A stretch of 32,460 bases of DNA from Flavobacterium defluvii (GTDB lineage: Bacteria > Bacteroidota > Bacteroidia > Flavobacteriales > Flavobacteriaceae): the NCBI RefSeq assembly GCF_900129555.1, contig NZ_FQWC01000015.1:1-32460 (forward strand), read 5' to 3'. The notes under the pieces were generated by a model. The model ran no database searches. It was not told the DNA's origin and was given only the letters and a program-made list of their open reading frames with translations. Both the position numbers and the translations under genes were made by a program. Positions within the stretch are counted from its first letter, which is position 1. Every line of letters begins with the position of its first letter. Positions 7,399-15,607 of this stretch are shown one piece after another.

Positions 7399-7816
7399 AG
7401 ATTGCTTTTATTTCGGCTGTCCATTGTTCAGGTGAAGATTCCGGTTTTCCGTGCCAGGTTTTAATTACTTTACCATCAGAATCAAGAAGAAGTGTCAAAG
7501 GGAAACTTCCTTCCTTATTATATATTTCGGCTAAATCCTCGTTTCGTTTTACTTGTTGTGCAGTTCCAATATTTTTCTTTTTTCTTGGAAAATCGGCATT
7601 AACCAGCACTAAATTTTCATTTGCCATAGCGGTGAAAACTTCACTCTCAAAATAGTCTCTGCGCAAAACGATGCAAGGCCCGCACCAGTCTGAACCGGAG
7701 AAATTCAGAAGAATTAATTCATTTTTTTCCTTTGCCGTTTTTTTTGCATTATTAAAGTCAGGTTCCCAGTTAATAGGCAGTAATGCCAGTAAAAGGAATA
7801 ATGTAATTAGTTTCAT
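7382..7816 (-). CDS. Periplasmic thioredoxin-family protein
   Basis: A 144-residue thioredoxin-fold protein with an N-terminal hydrophobic export signal of about 16 residues. The active-site motif WCGPC has Cys45 and Cys48, followed by a DAADFPRKKKN-like strand region (VNADFPRKKKN). The cis-Pro segment is GSFPLTLLLDSDGKVI, at about 103-118. The SDWCGPC form is common in DUF953/thioredoxin_7-like periplasmic reductases of Bacteroidota. It probably keeps cysteines of an envelope partner reduced, and the CGC tail of the DUF4266 protein encoded two genes downstream is an obvious candidate (inference). It is the first gene of the four-gene cluster. Its 3' end overlaps apbE by 17 bases. Confidence 0.88.
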   Translation of the reverse strand: MKLITLFLLLALLPINWEPDFNNAKKTAKEKNELILLNFSGSDWCGPCIVLRRDYFESEVFTAMANENLVLVNADFPRKKKNIGTAQQVKRNEDLAEIYNKEGSFPLTLLLDSDGKVIKTWHGKPESSPEQWTAEIKAICESRK

Positions 7817-7901
7817 TTTGCGGTCTGTTTTTGGATATATACGAAATAACGAATTGCTTTGGATCTTATTTTTCCGGTTTGCTTAAGATTAGATTAATTT
7901 T

Positions 7902-8591
7902 CTAAGCACTCTGAACTCCAAAAATGTATCCGACCAACGCTGATACTGCCATTGCAAAAGTGCCCCAGATACAGATGCGCAAAACAGCCTTCAGGACATT
8001 TGACCCTCCTGCTTTAGCTGCTAAAATTCCTGAAAATGCCAAAAAAAGTATCGAAAAACCATATTGATAAAATACCATATCTTTAATGGGTGCAAAAATA
8101 GCAATCAACAAGGGAAGCAATCCTCCGGCTATAAATGATACTGCAGAAGCAAAGGCAGCCATTAAAGGATTTGCGCGGGTAATTTCATTAATTCCAAGCT
8201 CGTCTCTTGCATGGGTTTCAAGTGCGTTATGGGCAGTTAATTCTACTGCAACCTGATAAGCAAGTTCTTTATTTAAGCCTCTTTTTATATAGATGTCTGT
8301 TAATTCTTCCAGCTCCTCTTCGGGCATGGTTTGGAGTGCGTATTTTTCTCTTTTTAGATCAGCAGATTCTACATCTGATTGTGAACTTACTGATACATAC
8401 TCTCCTGCAGCCATCGAAAGAGCTCCAGCAGCCAATCCTGCAAGGGCAGCAAGTAAAATAGGTTCTCTTGTTACGCTGGCAGCTGCAACACCAATGGCTA
8501 AACTTGTTGTAGAAAGAATTCCGTCATTTGCGCCAAGAACTGCTGCTCTTAGCCAGCCGCTTCTGTTGATGTAATGGTTCTCAGTGTGCAT
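7902..8591 (-). CDS. VIT1/CCC1-family iron/manganese transporter
   Basis: A 229-residue inner-membrane protein of the VIT family, which exports Fe2+ or Mn2+ from the cytoplasm. The N-terminus WLRAAVLGANDGILSTTSLA is the family hallmark, and the second helix LAALAGLAAGALSMAAGEYVSV carries the conserved AAGEYVS. A charged cytoplasmic segment rich in Glu follows (about 75-135: EEELEEL, ELTAHNALETHARDELG), which in plant VIT1 forms the metal-binding domain. Three further membrane helices complete the protein. It lies 85 bases upstream of the thioredoxin gene on the same strand and could be cotranscribed with the redox cluster, which would link that cluster to metal homeostasis. Confidence 0.92.
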   Translation of the reverse strand: MHTENHYINRSGWLRAAVLGANDGILSTTSLAIGVAAASVTREPILLAALAGLAAGALSMAAGEYVSVSSQSDVESADLKREKYALQTMPEEELEELTDIYIKRGLNKELAYQVAVELTAHNALETHARDELGINEITRANPLMAAFASAVSFIAGGLLPLLIAIFAPIKDMVFYQYGFSILFLAFSGILAAKAGGSNVLKAVLRICIWGTFAMAVSALVGYIFGVQSA

Positions 8592-8650
8592 AGTTTAAAT
8601 TATAATGATTTAATCTATTCGGGATTTCCGGTGTTTTTTCTGCACTCTTC

Positions 8651-8658
8651 CAAAATTA
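8651..8658 (-). promoter_or_regulatory. -7 box upstream of the VIT transporter gene
   Basis: On the minus strand this reads TAATTTTG, a perfect TAnnTTTG box, 60 bases before the start codon. No convincing TTG -33 element is visible at the usual spacing. Confidence 0.5.
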
Positions 8659-9306
8659 GTTTTAGTAATTCCCTAATTTGAAATTGTGGTCTATTTTTGG
8701 TTTTAGCTTTTCTATTCGTAAAAATCATAAATATGAATCTGCTGCGCATTGAGATGTTAAAAAGGAAATTCTGTAAATAGAATAATAGTATTTCTTTAAT
8801 ATATTTAAAACAGAAGTACCTTTTCGTTTTTAATATTCATTGCATTGAAATCTGCTTAAAAACCAATTAAAATTACATTATTTTTTTTGCCGTTAATGAA
8901 ATATAGGGTGTTAGAATGATTCTAAATTTTGGATGCGTTTATAATTCAGGTAATTTTTTAGATTGATACGGATCATTTTTTATGTACTTTTTATTCAATT
9001 TTGTTTTTGATGTAAGAAGTATATTATATGCATAAAAAGAAGTTTCCAATTCTTATAACATTTATGGATTACTTAAACGAAGTATGTCTTTCAACAGCAA
9101 TTTAAGATTTATAGTAATATCGCATAAAGTTAAGACAGCTTTCGGGCTGTTTTTTATTTTTAAAATGTCTTAAATTGAAAAAAATGGAGTCAAATTAGAC
9201 TATGTGGTTATTACAGATGTGTTGTTGATATTCGAAAGATAATAAATAATGGAAATAAAAGTCTGGAAATCAAAGATGTAAGTTATCTGTAAGGAATGAT
9301 AATGTA
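8659..9306. other. Long gene-free interval
   Basis: This is about 650 AT-rich bases between two minus-strand genes with no credible protein-coding frame. The only structured element seen is a terminator-like hairpin on the plus strand at 9135-9157. It follows a 13-residue frame (9064-9105) that I do not consider a gene. A small plus-strand RNA ending at that hairpin is possible. Confidence 0.4.
9135..9157 (+). terminator. Orphan plus-strand terminator-like hairpin
   Basis: ACAGC (9135-9139), loop TTTCGG, GCTGT (9146-9150), then a T-rich run. It is oriented for plus-strand transcription although no plus-strand gene precedes it, so it may end a small RNA or stop antisense transcription. Confidence 0.5.
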
Positions 9307-10362
9307 TTAGTAACCAGAATTAGAAATAATCACTTTTCGAGTAATTTTTTCACTATCAGCCGTCGTAAATGTTGCGATGTATATTCCGGCACTCAGTCCT
9401 GAAGTTGGAAAACTAAAGTATTGTTCGGCACCTAAATTATCTTTTGAAATCACTACTTTTCCAAGAATATTATATAGCTTAAAAGATTTCATAATCGCAT
9501 TATTAAGATTTGTGGCATTTAAAACCTGGTTTTTATTGTCCTGACTAATAAAAAAATTACTTCGCACTGCATTATTGGTTACTAATGTTTCCTGAGTAAA
9601 AGTTATTTTAAATCGCTCTGTATCTTTTCCTGAATCAACTACAGCTTCATACGGTGTGTTTCTAATATTATGGTAAGACCTATCAAGCGCATCATATATA
9701 TAAATTGGCTGTGCATCATCAATACCGTCTGTTTCAGAGATATAAAATTTGAATTTCCTACTTACTGCAGCTTTTACAGAGAGTGGAATTTTTTTAGATA
9801 AATTGAAATTAAGTCCCTGAATTACGTAATCGCCATTTTCAATCCAAAATGCAATATCATCAGAAAGATCCTCATTCATATTTGTATCAATATCTTTATC
9901 AACACCGTCTGTTGCTTCAGAAACAAAAATTAATTTAAGCTGTCTTGTAAACTCACCGTCTATAGTTGTATTTAGCTTAAAATAGGGTATTAGAGGCGGC
10001 GGTGGCGGCGGTCCATCATAACCTCCTTCATTCGGATTATTTGTTTTGGCAGTTGTTTTTTGAACTGGTTTTTCGAATTGAGATAAACTAATGTATTCTG
10101 TATAAAAGATAGGATGGAAATTTGTAAATGTAACAACTCCGTTGGAAGCTCCGTTTATTAAAAAGCCCTCACCAATTTGAAAATATTTTGTAAATACTGA
10201 ATTATTACCAACAGGTAAGCGCCAATTGAAGCTGGAAGCCAAATTTATATTTTGGTCTGCATAAAATAACTGATTCTTAAAATACACAGTTGAATTGGCA
10301 CCAATTTGCGAAAAACTTTGAAAAGAAAGTAAGACAGATAGTAAAAGTAAAGTTTTTTTCAT
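9307..10362 (-). CDS. Secreted protein with T9SS type A sorting domain
   Basis: A 351-residue exported protein. The signal peptide MKKTLLLLSVLLSFQSFSQ is followed by an unrecognised middle part. The type IX secretion C-terminal domain spans about 285-351: MKSFKLYNILGKVVIS, then FPTSGLSAGIYIATF, then KITRKVIIS. It would cross the outer membrane through the T9SS and be released or attached to the surface. A run of six prolines in a GG-G-PPPPPP loop (about residue 118) probably needs elongation factor P for translation. Repeated Asp/Asn-rich segments (DGVDKDIDTNMNEDLSDD, DGIDDAQPI) could bind Ca2+. No enzymatic domain was recognised. A 58-residue ORF precedes it on the same strand. Confidence 0.85.
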   Translation of the reverse strand: MKKTLLLLSVLLSFQSFSQIGANSTVYFKNQLFYADQNINLASSFNWRLPVGNNSVFTKYFQIGEGFLINGASNGVVTFTNFHPIFYTEYISLSQFEKPVQKTTAKTNNPNEGGYDGPPPPPPLIPYFKLNTTIDGEFTRQLKLIFVSEATDGVDKDIDTNMNEDLSDDIAFWIENGDYVIQGLNFNLSKKIPLSVKAAVSRKFKFYISETDGIDDAQPIYIYDALDRSYHNIRNTPYEAVVDSGKDTERFKITFTQETLVTNNAVRSNFFISQDNKNQVLNATNLNNAIMKSFKLYNILGKVVISKDNLGAEQYFSFPTSGLSAGIYIATFTTADSEKITRKVIISNSGY

Positions 10363-10408
10363 ATTTCTTGGTTTTTATAATATTTCAGTCCGTTTTTTAA
10401 TTTAAAAT

Positions 10409-10585
10409 CTATTTCATTTTAAAAATAGTATAGCTGTCAAATATGACATCTGCTGTAAAATTGTAAAAAGCATTAAATCCATGGGAAGCTGCAGCTTGTT
10501 TATTGTCTAAAACAAGAGGATTTGGATTTGTTGATCGGGCTATTATCGGAATAAGAAAAATTAAATAGAAATCTGGTTTTTTCAT
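10409..10585 (-). CDS. Small hypothetical protein (58 aa) ahead of the T9SS gene
   Basis: ATG at 10585 to TAG at 10409 on the minus strand gives 58 residues. The start, MKKPDFYLIFLIPIIARST, resembles a short signal peptide or membrane anchor. The remainder includes NPNPLVLDNKQAAASHGFNAFYNF and an Asp/Phe-rich end. It stops 46 bases before the start of the T9SS protein gene, so the two could be cotranscribed. No family was recognised. The evidence is the reading frame, the signal-like start and the position; a chance ORF cannot be excluded. Confidence 0.4.
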   Translation of the reverse strand: MKKPDFYLIFLIPIIARSTNPNPLVLDNKQAAASHGFNAFYNFTADVIFDSYTIFKMK

Positions 10586-11024
10586 AATTAAGAATAGTAG
10601 TTAATTAAGCGCATGTATGCAAATTAATAGGAATACCTTTTAAATTAAAAGGGGGAAGTAATAACCGACAGTTATATGGTATAATCGTTTATTGCACGAA
10701 ATCAATGGGGATGAAAGTAGAAGAAAGGCAAACTAATACTACCGGTTAAAGTGATTATAATGCGTTTTGAAAAAAGAATACATTTTGATTTATGGTTCAT
10801 TATATACAGACAAAACAGATGAACCGGAGTTTTAAATTCTGCTAAATTGTGATATCTTAATTTACAGATGAAGTTTATAAGAATTAAAACCTGTGAGATG
10901 AGGTGATGTTGTTTAAAGTCAAAAATAACAATTATAGTAACTTTTGAAATTACTGCAGCATTGCCATTTAATGGTGAAGTATAAAATTTGATTTAATTTA
11001 TTTGGAAATAATATTTATAACTGC
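10586..11024. other. Gene-free interval
   Basis: About 440 bases between minus-strand genes. It contains an inverted repeat GGTTCAT (10794-10800) and ATGAACC (10819-10825) with an 18-base loop. No coding frame, terminator or convincing promoter was found. Confidence 0.4.
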
Positions 11025-11429
11025 CTAAATAATTCGGTCAAGAAATTCTTTGGTAATCGGTTTAACATGAAAGGAAACCACATTCTTATTACTGCTTGAT
11101 CGTGCGATATCATCATTATCGATTGTTGATGATATAATGTAGGTTTTGCAATAATTTTTCAAATTAGTTGATAAAGCATCGTATGTTTCCAGAAATTCAA
11201 ATCCAGACATTAAAGGCATGTAGATGTCTACAAAAATTATTTGGGGTAATTTTGAAATGTTATCCTGATTTTCCTGAAGATATTTTATAGCTTCTTGCGC
11301 CTCTGTATAATGCAGCACATTTTTTCCAAAGTTATTCTGAGTGATCATACGTGAGATAATATATAAATCTACCAGGTTATCATCAATAATCATAACAGTT
11401 TCAAATTTTGGGTCAAGTTCTTTTAACAT
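11025..11429 (-). CDS. Single-domain response regulator (CheY-like)
   Basis: A 134-residue stand-alone receiver domain with no output domain. The acidic pair is Asp16-Asp17 in MIIDDN. The phospho-acceptor is Asp68 in IIFVDIYMP, and the conserved Lys is Lys123 in HVKP. ISSTI at about 99-103 carries the switch Ser/Thr. It would accept phosphate from the adjacent kinase and act through protein contact or as a phosphate sink. Its start overlaps the end of the kinase gene by 7 bases, indicating coupled translation and a matched pair. Confidence 0.92.
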   Translation of the reverse strand: MLKELDPKFETVMIIDDNLVDLYIISRMITQNNFGKNVLHYTEAQEAIKYLQENQDNISKLPQIIFVDIYMPLMSGFEFLETYDALSTNLKNYCKTYIISSTIDNDDIARSSSNKNVVSFHVKPITKEFLDRII

Positions 11430-13717
11430 GATTTCAAATTTTTTAAAGTGATATTAAATTTGGTTCCAGTTCCTTTATCTGACTGTACCTCTATGCTGCC
11501 CTGCAATATTTCTATGGCATCTTTTACGATATATAACCCAATACCTGAACCATCTTTGCCCGAAAGGCGAAAAAACATTTCAAATATTTTTTGATGATAC
11601 GCCGGATCTATTCCTACTCCGTTATCAACTATTGAAAACTGAAGATTTTCATGATCTGAATATCCAAATATTTTTACAAATTTGTCAGCTTCCTCTTTTT
11701 TATGGTATTTTATGGCATTGGAAATTAGATTTTTTAGAATGGTTGTAAATCGCAGCCTGTCTGTATAAAAAGGGTTTTGTTCCTTTATTTCAATTTCAAA
11801 ACGAATACCATTTGCGTCTTTCATTTTTTGAAGAGAATCCACTATGTCAAGTATCATTTCATTTACCGGGATCTGTTCCACCTCAAGTCCTGTACGGTTA
11901 TTTCGAGAATAGTTTAGAATGTTTTTTATAAAATCATCAAGACGATTGATACTTATTTTTATCAGTTCTGCATGTTTAAGAGTATCAATTTCCCTGCTTT
12001 CTGTTTCAATAAAAGAAATAAGACCAAGAATAGAAGTTAGGGGAGAACGCAGATCGTGCGATACACTGTACACAAATCGATCCAGTTCCGAATTTGTTTT
12101 GATAAGTTCTCTGTTTCTTTTTTCCAGATTTGTTTCTGCTTTTTTACGATCAGAGATGTCGTTAGAAAGAATTAATCTCGCTTCGTTTCCTTCATATACA
12201 ATATTATGGGCTATAATTTCAACTGGAACAATAGTTCCATCTTTCTTTATATGATTCCATATTCCTCTATTATAATTTGATCTATCAATCTTAGAAGTAT
12301 CGCTCGATTTAATGAAATGAATTTTATCATCATTAGGCCTTATGTCCAAAGCAGTCATAGAAAGAAATTCTTCACGACTATATCCGTATTGCAGAATTGC
12401 CATTTTATTTACATCAAGAAAGTTAAAAGACAGTAAATCAATAATCCGCATTGGCATTGGATTGTTGTCAAAAAGATACCTGTATTTTTTCTCACTTTTT
12501 TTTAACTCTTTTTGTGCCAGTTTCATTTCTGTAATATCTGAGAGTACAATAACCGCTCCTGTTATCTCACCATCAGTATCGTGAAACGGAACGGGATAAG
12601 GTAATACATTGCGTTTGTCTCCATTGGGGCGTTCTATAAGTATTTCACTGGTAAGGATCGGATCACCTTCTTTTAACGCTGTAGCCAACGAACATAAATC
12701 CAGAGGCTTAGAGTGCTTATTTTTATTATCATTAATATTCCAGGAATTATACCATAAATCTTTACCTAGTTCAGGTTCTCTGCCCCATAGTTCAGCTGCT
12801 GCTTTATTATAGAGTACAATTTGTCCTTCAGAATCACAGCAATAGGTAGGAACCGGAAGTTTATGAATAAGATCTCTATACATTTTTTCGCTTTCTTCAA
12901 TTTTTTTTCGGGATAGAACCTGCTCTGTAACATCATTCCCAAAAATAAGTATTCCGTCAATTTCATTATTGGCATCCCTGCGTGCTTGAAAAATAAAATT
13001 TAGATAAACATCTTTTAGTTTTCCGCTGCTATGTCCATCAAATTTTATGAGCATTTCATTGGCTGAAAAACTTTCACCTGTTTGATATACATTATCTAAA
13101 ATTTCAAAAATCCCCTGCGGTTCAAGTTCCGGTAAAACTTCTTTTACGGGTTTCCCAATAATATCAATCTTATCAATTAATTGCAAATAAAGTTCATTTG
13201 CCAATTCATAAACATGGTCATTACCTTTTAAGACTGCCATATATGAAGGCGCCTGTGCATAAATATTAAAGAATTGTAGTCTTTCAGTTTCAAATCCTTT
13301 TTCTATATTTTTTTTCTCAGTAATATCCCTGCCTATACAATAGCATAATTTTTTGGTATCATCCCATACAGCAGACCATTGCAGATAAATTATATTTCTA
13401 TTTTTATGTATGAACTTTTTTTCGAATATAGAGGTATGTGTCTTGCAATCAAATTTTTCATTAAGAATAGCAGCATGCTCATAAAATATGAAATCACTGT
13501 ATTTTTTACCAATTAACTCTTCAGGTTTATAGCCTAAAATAGATTCTGAAGCTTTATTTACCCATACAAATCTTCCTTCTTCATCGCAAGAACAAATCAG
13601 ATCCATTAAATAATCTAAAATTTTACCAGGGTCATGTAACGTTTCATCAAAATGATAAGAGGTATTATCATTTTTTTCTTTTGTCGTTTTGCTTTCTGAA
13701 ATATGATGAATGTTCAT
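11423..13717 (-). CDS. Multi-PAS sensor histidine kinase
   Basis: A 764-residue cytoplasmic kinase without membrane helices. It has four PAS domains at roughly 25-135, 140-270, 278-400 and 405-525, each but the second followed by a DIT/DIS-type linker (GRDITEKK, SDITEMK, SNDISDRKK). The HisKA dimerisation region includes VYSVSHDLRSPL with phospho-acceptor His554. The ATPase domain shows ILKNLISNAIKYH (N box), VDNGVGID (G1), FEMFFRL (F box) and GSGIGLYIVK (G2). All catalytic motifs look intact. The signal sensed by the PAS domains is unknown; soluble multi-PAS kinases often read redox state or small ligands. It is the middle gene of an operon, 32 bases after the LytTR regulator and overlapping the receiver gene. 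Confidence 0.95.
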   Translation of the reverse strand: MNIHHISESKTTKEKNDNTSYHFDETLHDPGKILDYLMDLICSCDEEGRFVWVNKASESILGYKPEELIGKKYSDFIFYEHAAILNEKFDCKTHTSIFEKKFIHKNRNIIYLQWSAVWDDTKKLCYCIGRDITEKKNIEKGFETERLQFFNIYAQAPSYMAVLKGNDHVYELANELYLQLIDKIDIIGKPVKEVLPELEPQGIFEILDNVYQTGESFSANEMLIKFDGHSSGKLKDVYLNFIFQARRDANNEIDGILIFGNDVTEQVLSRKKIEESEKMYRDLIHKLPVPTYCCDSEGQIVLYNKAAAELWGREPELGKDLWYNSWNINDNKNKHSKPLDLCSLATALKEGDPILTSEILIERPNGDKRNVLPYPVPFHDTDGEITGAVIVLSDITEMKLAQKELKKSEKKYRYLFDNNPMPMRIIDLLSFNFLDVNKMAILQYGYSREEFLSMTALDIRPNDDKIHFIKSSDTSKIDRSNYNRGIWNHIKKDGTIVPVEIIAHNIVYEGNEARLILSNDISDRKKAETNLEKRNRELIKTNSELDRFVYSVSHDLRSPLTSILGLISFIETESREIDTLKHAELIKISINRLDDFIKNILNYSRNNRTGLEVEQIPVNEMILDIVDSLQKMKDANGIRFEIEIKEQNPFYTDRLRFTTILKNLISNAIKYHKKEEADKFVKIFGYSDHENLQFSIVDNGVGIDPAYHQKIFEMFFRLSGKDGSGIGLYIVKDAIEILQGSIEVQSDKGTGTKFNITLKNLKSC

Positions 13718-13749
13718 TTTGCTGGTAGTTGAAGGTTACTTATCTTTTT

Positions 13750-14508
13750 TTAATCTTTGAGTTTAATAAATTTGTTAAAATCATCTTGTCTTCTTTTGGC
13801 AACTGGTAAAATTGCTCCATTAGAAAGTTCGCAGAAGTAGCCGTCTTTTTTCGAAATTTTAATAATATGACGAAGATTAATAATATAGGAATGATGTATT
13901 CTAAAAAAATAATTGTTATCAAGAATGTTAATGTATTCACCCAGATTTCTGCTTGACATTATCCTGGTTCCGTTAGACAGGATAAAAACGGTATATTTTC
14001 CATCTGCCTTGCAAAAAATAATTTCCGACATTGGTATGAGTTCTATTTTTTCTAAAGATGCAACGGCAACATAGTCATTTTTATGAGCTGTGTTTAAAAT
14101 ATTTATATTGTTAATTTTTTGATGTTGATAAGAATGCTCCATTTCTCTTCTTTTAATTACTTTATAAACAGCCATTATTATGGAGTTAAAATCAATTGGT
14201 TTTAGTAAAAAATCAATTGCATCATGTTTAAAAGCTTTAACAGCATAATCCTTATTTGCTGATATAAATACAAGTTTTGGAATGCTAAAATCTAATTGTT
14301 CAAGCATTTCAAAAAATAGATTATCTTTAAAAATAATGTCTAACAGGATAAGGTCCGGTTTTTTTGATTTTATTAAAGTCAATCCTTCTTTTATACATTT
14401 AGCGTTACCAATTATCTCCAAAATCATAGAATTTTCTTCCTCAAATTTTTTCAAGATTTGAAAAGTCTCTTTTTCTTCAGAGATGATTATGGCATTTATA
14501 GGATTCAT
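13750..14508 (-). CDS. LytTR family response regulator
   Basis: A 252-residue DNA-binding response regulator. The receiver domain (about 5-120) has phospho-acceptor Asp57 in LILLDIIF and Lys103 in LLKPI. The usual Asp-Asp/Glu metal pair is replaced by SEE (Glu11-Glu12), so Mg2+ binding may be altered. The LytTR domain (about 148-250) contains IIFCKADGKYTVFILSNG, SRNLGEYINIL and FFRIHHSYIINLRHI, the family's beta-sheet DNA-contact region. It is the first gene of the operon with the PAS kinase and the single receiver. The kinase could phosphorylate both regulators. The upstream segment resembles that of the P460 operon at 16.6 kb. Confidence 0.92.
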   Translation of the reverse strand: MNPINAIIISEEKETFQILKKFEEENSMILEIIGNAKCIKEGLTLIKSKKPDLILLDIIFKDNLFFEMLEQLDFSIPKLVFISANKDYAVKAFKHDAIDFLLKPIDFNSIIMAVYKVIKRREMEHSYQHQKINNINILNTAHKNDYVAVASLEKIELIPMSEIIFCKADGKYTVFILSNGTRIMSSRNLGEYINILDNNYFFRIHHSYIINLRHIIKISKKDGYFCELSNGAILPVAKRRQDDFNKFIKLKD

Positions 14509-14995
14509 ATTTTTTTGCTTTTACTAATCAATTCAAAAATTTAGCTCTTACACCTGGTTTTAAGATATTGATTATCTGTTTTTTTAATTGTATAAAGAAT
14601 GTTGTATTTTAGAACATAAATTACAGAAACATTAAGATATACTTTTAAAATTTGGGTATGCTATTTATCGAAAAGTAATAAATGATCAAAAAAGTAGTAT
14701 AAGTGTTTACATTTACAGCATTCGTGTACCGCTGCTCTTTCTATATTGTAAAATAGTTGCACAAATCTCATATGACCGGAAAAAGCTCTTATTTTTTAGT
14801 AATTTCCGTTCGAGATTAGATATTGTGTTTATTGAAATTGAGAGTTTAAAAGAAAATCTAATAGTTTTTTAACTTTTCTTTTTCTTTGCAAAAATAAGAT
14901 ACATGTGGTCAAATAGTTATAGGATAGAATACCCCACTTATAGCACTATTGTCTCTTTAATTAAAATTTTCCGGGTATATTTTCTTTTTTCTTGT
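14509..14995. other. Gene-free interval upstream of the signalling operon
   Basis: About 490 AT-rich bases. Near the left end, 14526-14538 carries AATCAATTCAAAA, which also occurs at 16613-16625 before the P460 operon. A weak inverted repeat CGGAAA/TTTCCG sits at 14777-14808. No coding frame was found. Confidence 0.4.
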
Positions 14996-15133
14996 TTAGA
15001 GCGTAAGAATATCCCATTTTATTAGATACTGCATATTAAAGTGAAATTTAGCTGCTTCCCGAAATTTCATACCATTCTTTCCTGCTGATTCATCAGCTAA
15101 TTTTAACTGCCTGATTTTTTGATCAAGTCTCAT
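14996..15133 (-). CDS. Small hypothetical protein (45 aa) downstream of the P460 genes
   Basis: ATG at 15133 to TAA at 14996 on the minus strand gives 45 residues. The protein is basic, beginning MRLDQKIRQLKLADESAGKN and containing KFREAAKFHFNMQYLIKWDIL. It starts only 4 bases after the stop of the short P460 gene, an arrangement typical of coupled genes. No family was recognised, and codon use does not distinguish it from chance. It has no signal peptide, unlike the two exported proteins before it. Confidence 0.35.
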   Translation of the reverse strand: MRLDQKIRQLKLADESAGKNGMKFREAAKFHFNMQYLIKWDILTL

Positions 15134-15137
15134 AATT

Positions 15138-15605
15138 TCATGGTGTAACAGCTATACGTTTTGAAATAATAAGAGCTATTCTTGCATTTTGATTGTTAGA
15201 AGATACTTTTTTTAAAGGATGTCCGCCATATAATTCATATTTCGGAACCGTGTTTCGTGTAAACTGTACTTTTTCTATACTAATAATCTGATCGGGAATA
15301 TTAGCACCATACCAGAGAGAATCTGCTTTTTGTTTCCAGGTAACCTCATATAAAACAGCTCCTTCAGGATAAGAGCTGTCTGCTTTTGTTTTTGCATGCT
15401 GAAAAGCAATTTTATTTCCATATAATGTGGACATAGTGGCTTTACTAGGATTAATTGAAAATGTAATTGGTGATAGTAATAAAGGATTTTCTGATAGCTT
15501 ATCTAATGTTGATACAGAAGCTTTTTCATTGAGATTCTCTTTATTTCTGCCGCATCCCGAAAGTAAAATGATAAGTATGATTATGATAGTGTGAAGTAGT
15601 TTCAT
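15138..15605 (-). CDS. P460-like lipoprotein lacking a haem motif
   Basis: A 155-residue lipoprotein whose lipobox LLSGC makes Cys18 the lipidated residue. The core at about 58-115 matches the cytochrome P460 domain of the gene just upstream. Shared features are YGNKIAFQHAK against YGNEIAVKAIA, YPEGAVLYEVTWKQK against WPDGTILAKTAWKQK, and a following IEKVQF/IQVEFM strand. It ends without any CxxCH, so it cannot hold a c-type haem in the family's usual way. It may be a haem-free paralogue that binds a ligand or partners the neighbour, or a truncated domain. The gene starts 2 bases after the upstream stop, indicating one transcript. Confidence 0.75.
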   Translation of the reverse strand: MKLLHTIIIILIILLSGCGRNKENLNEKASVSTLDKLSENPLLLSPITFSINPSKATMSTLYGNKIAFQHAKTKADSSYPEGAVLYEVTWKQKADSLWYGANIPDQIISIEKVQFTRNTVPKYELYGGHPLKKVSSNNQNARIALIISKRIAVTP

Positions 15606-15607
15606 AA

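Noticed and set aside
9064..9105. A 13-residue frame before the orphan terminator
   Set aside because: It is too short, with no supporting signal; treated as chance.
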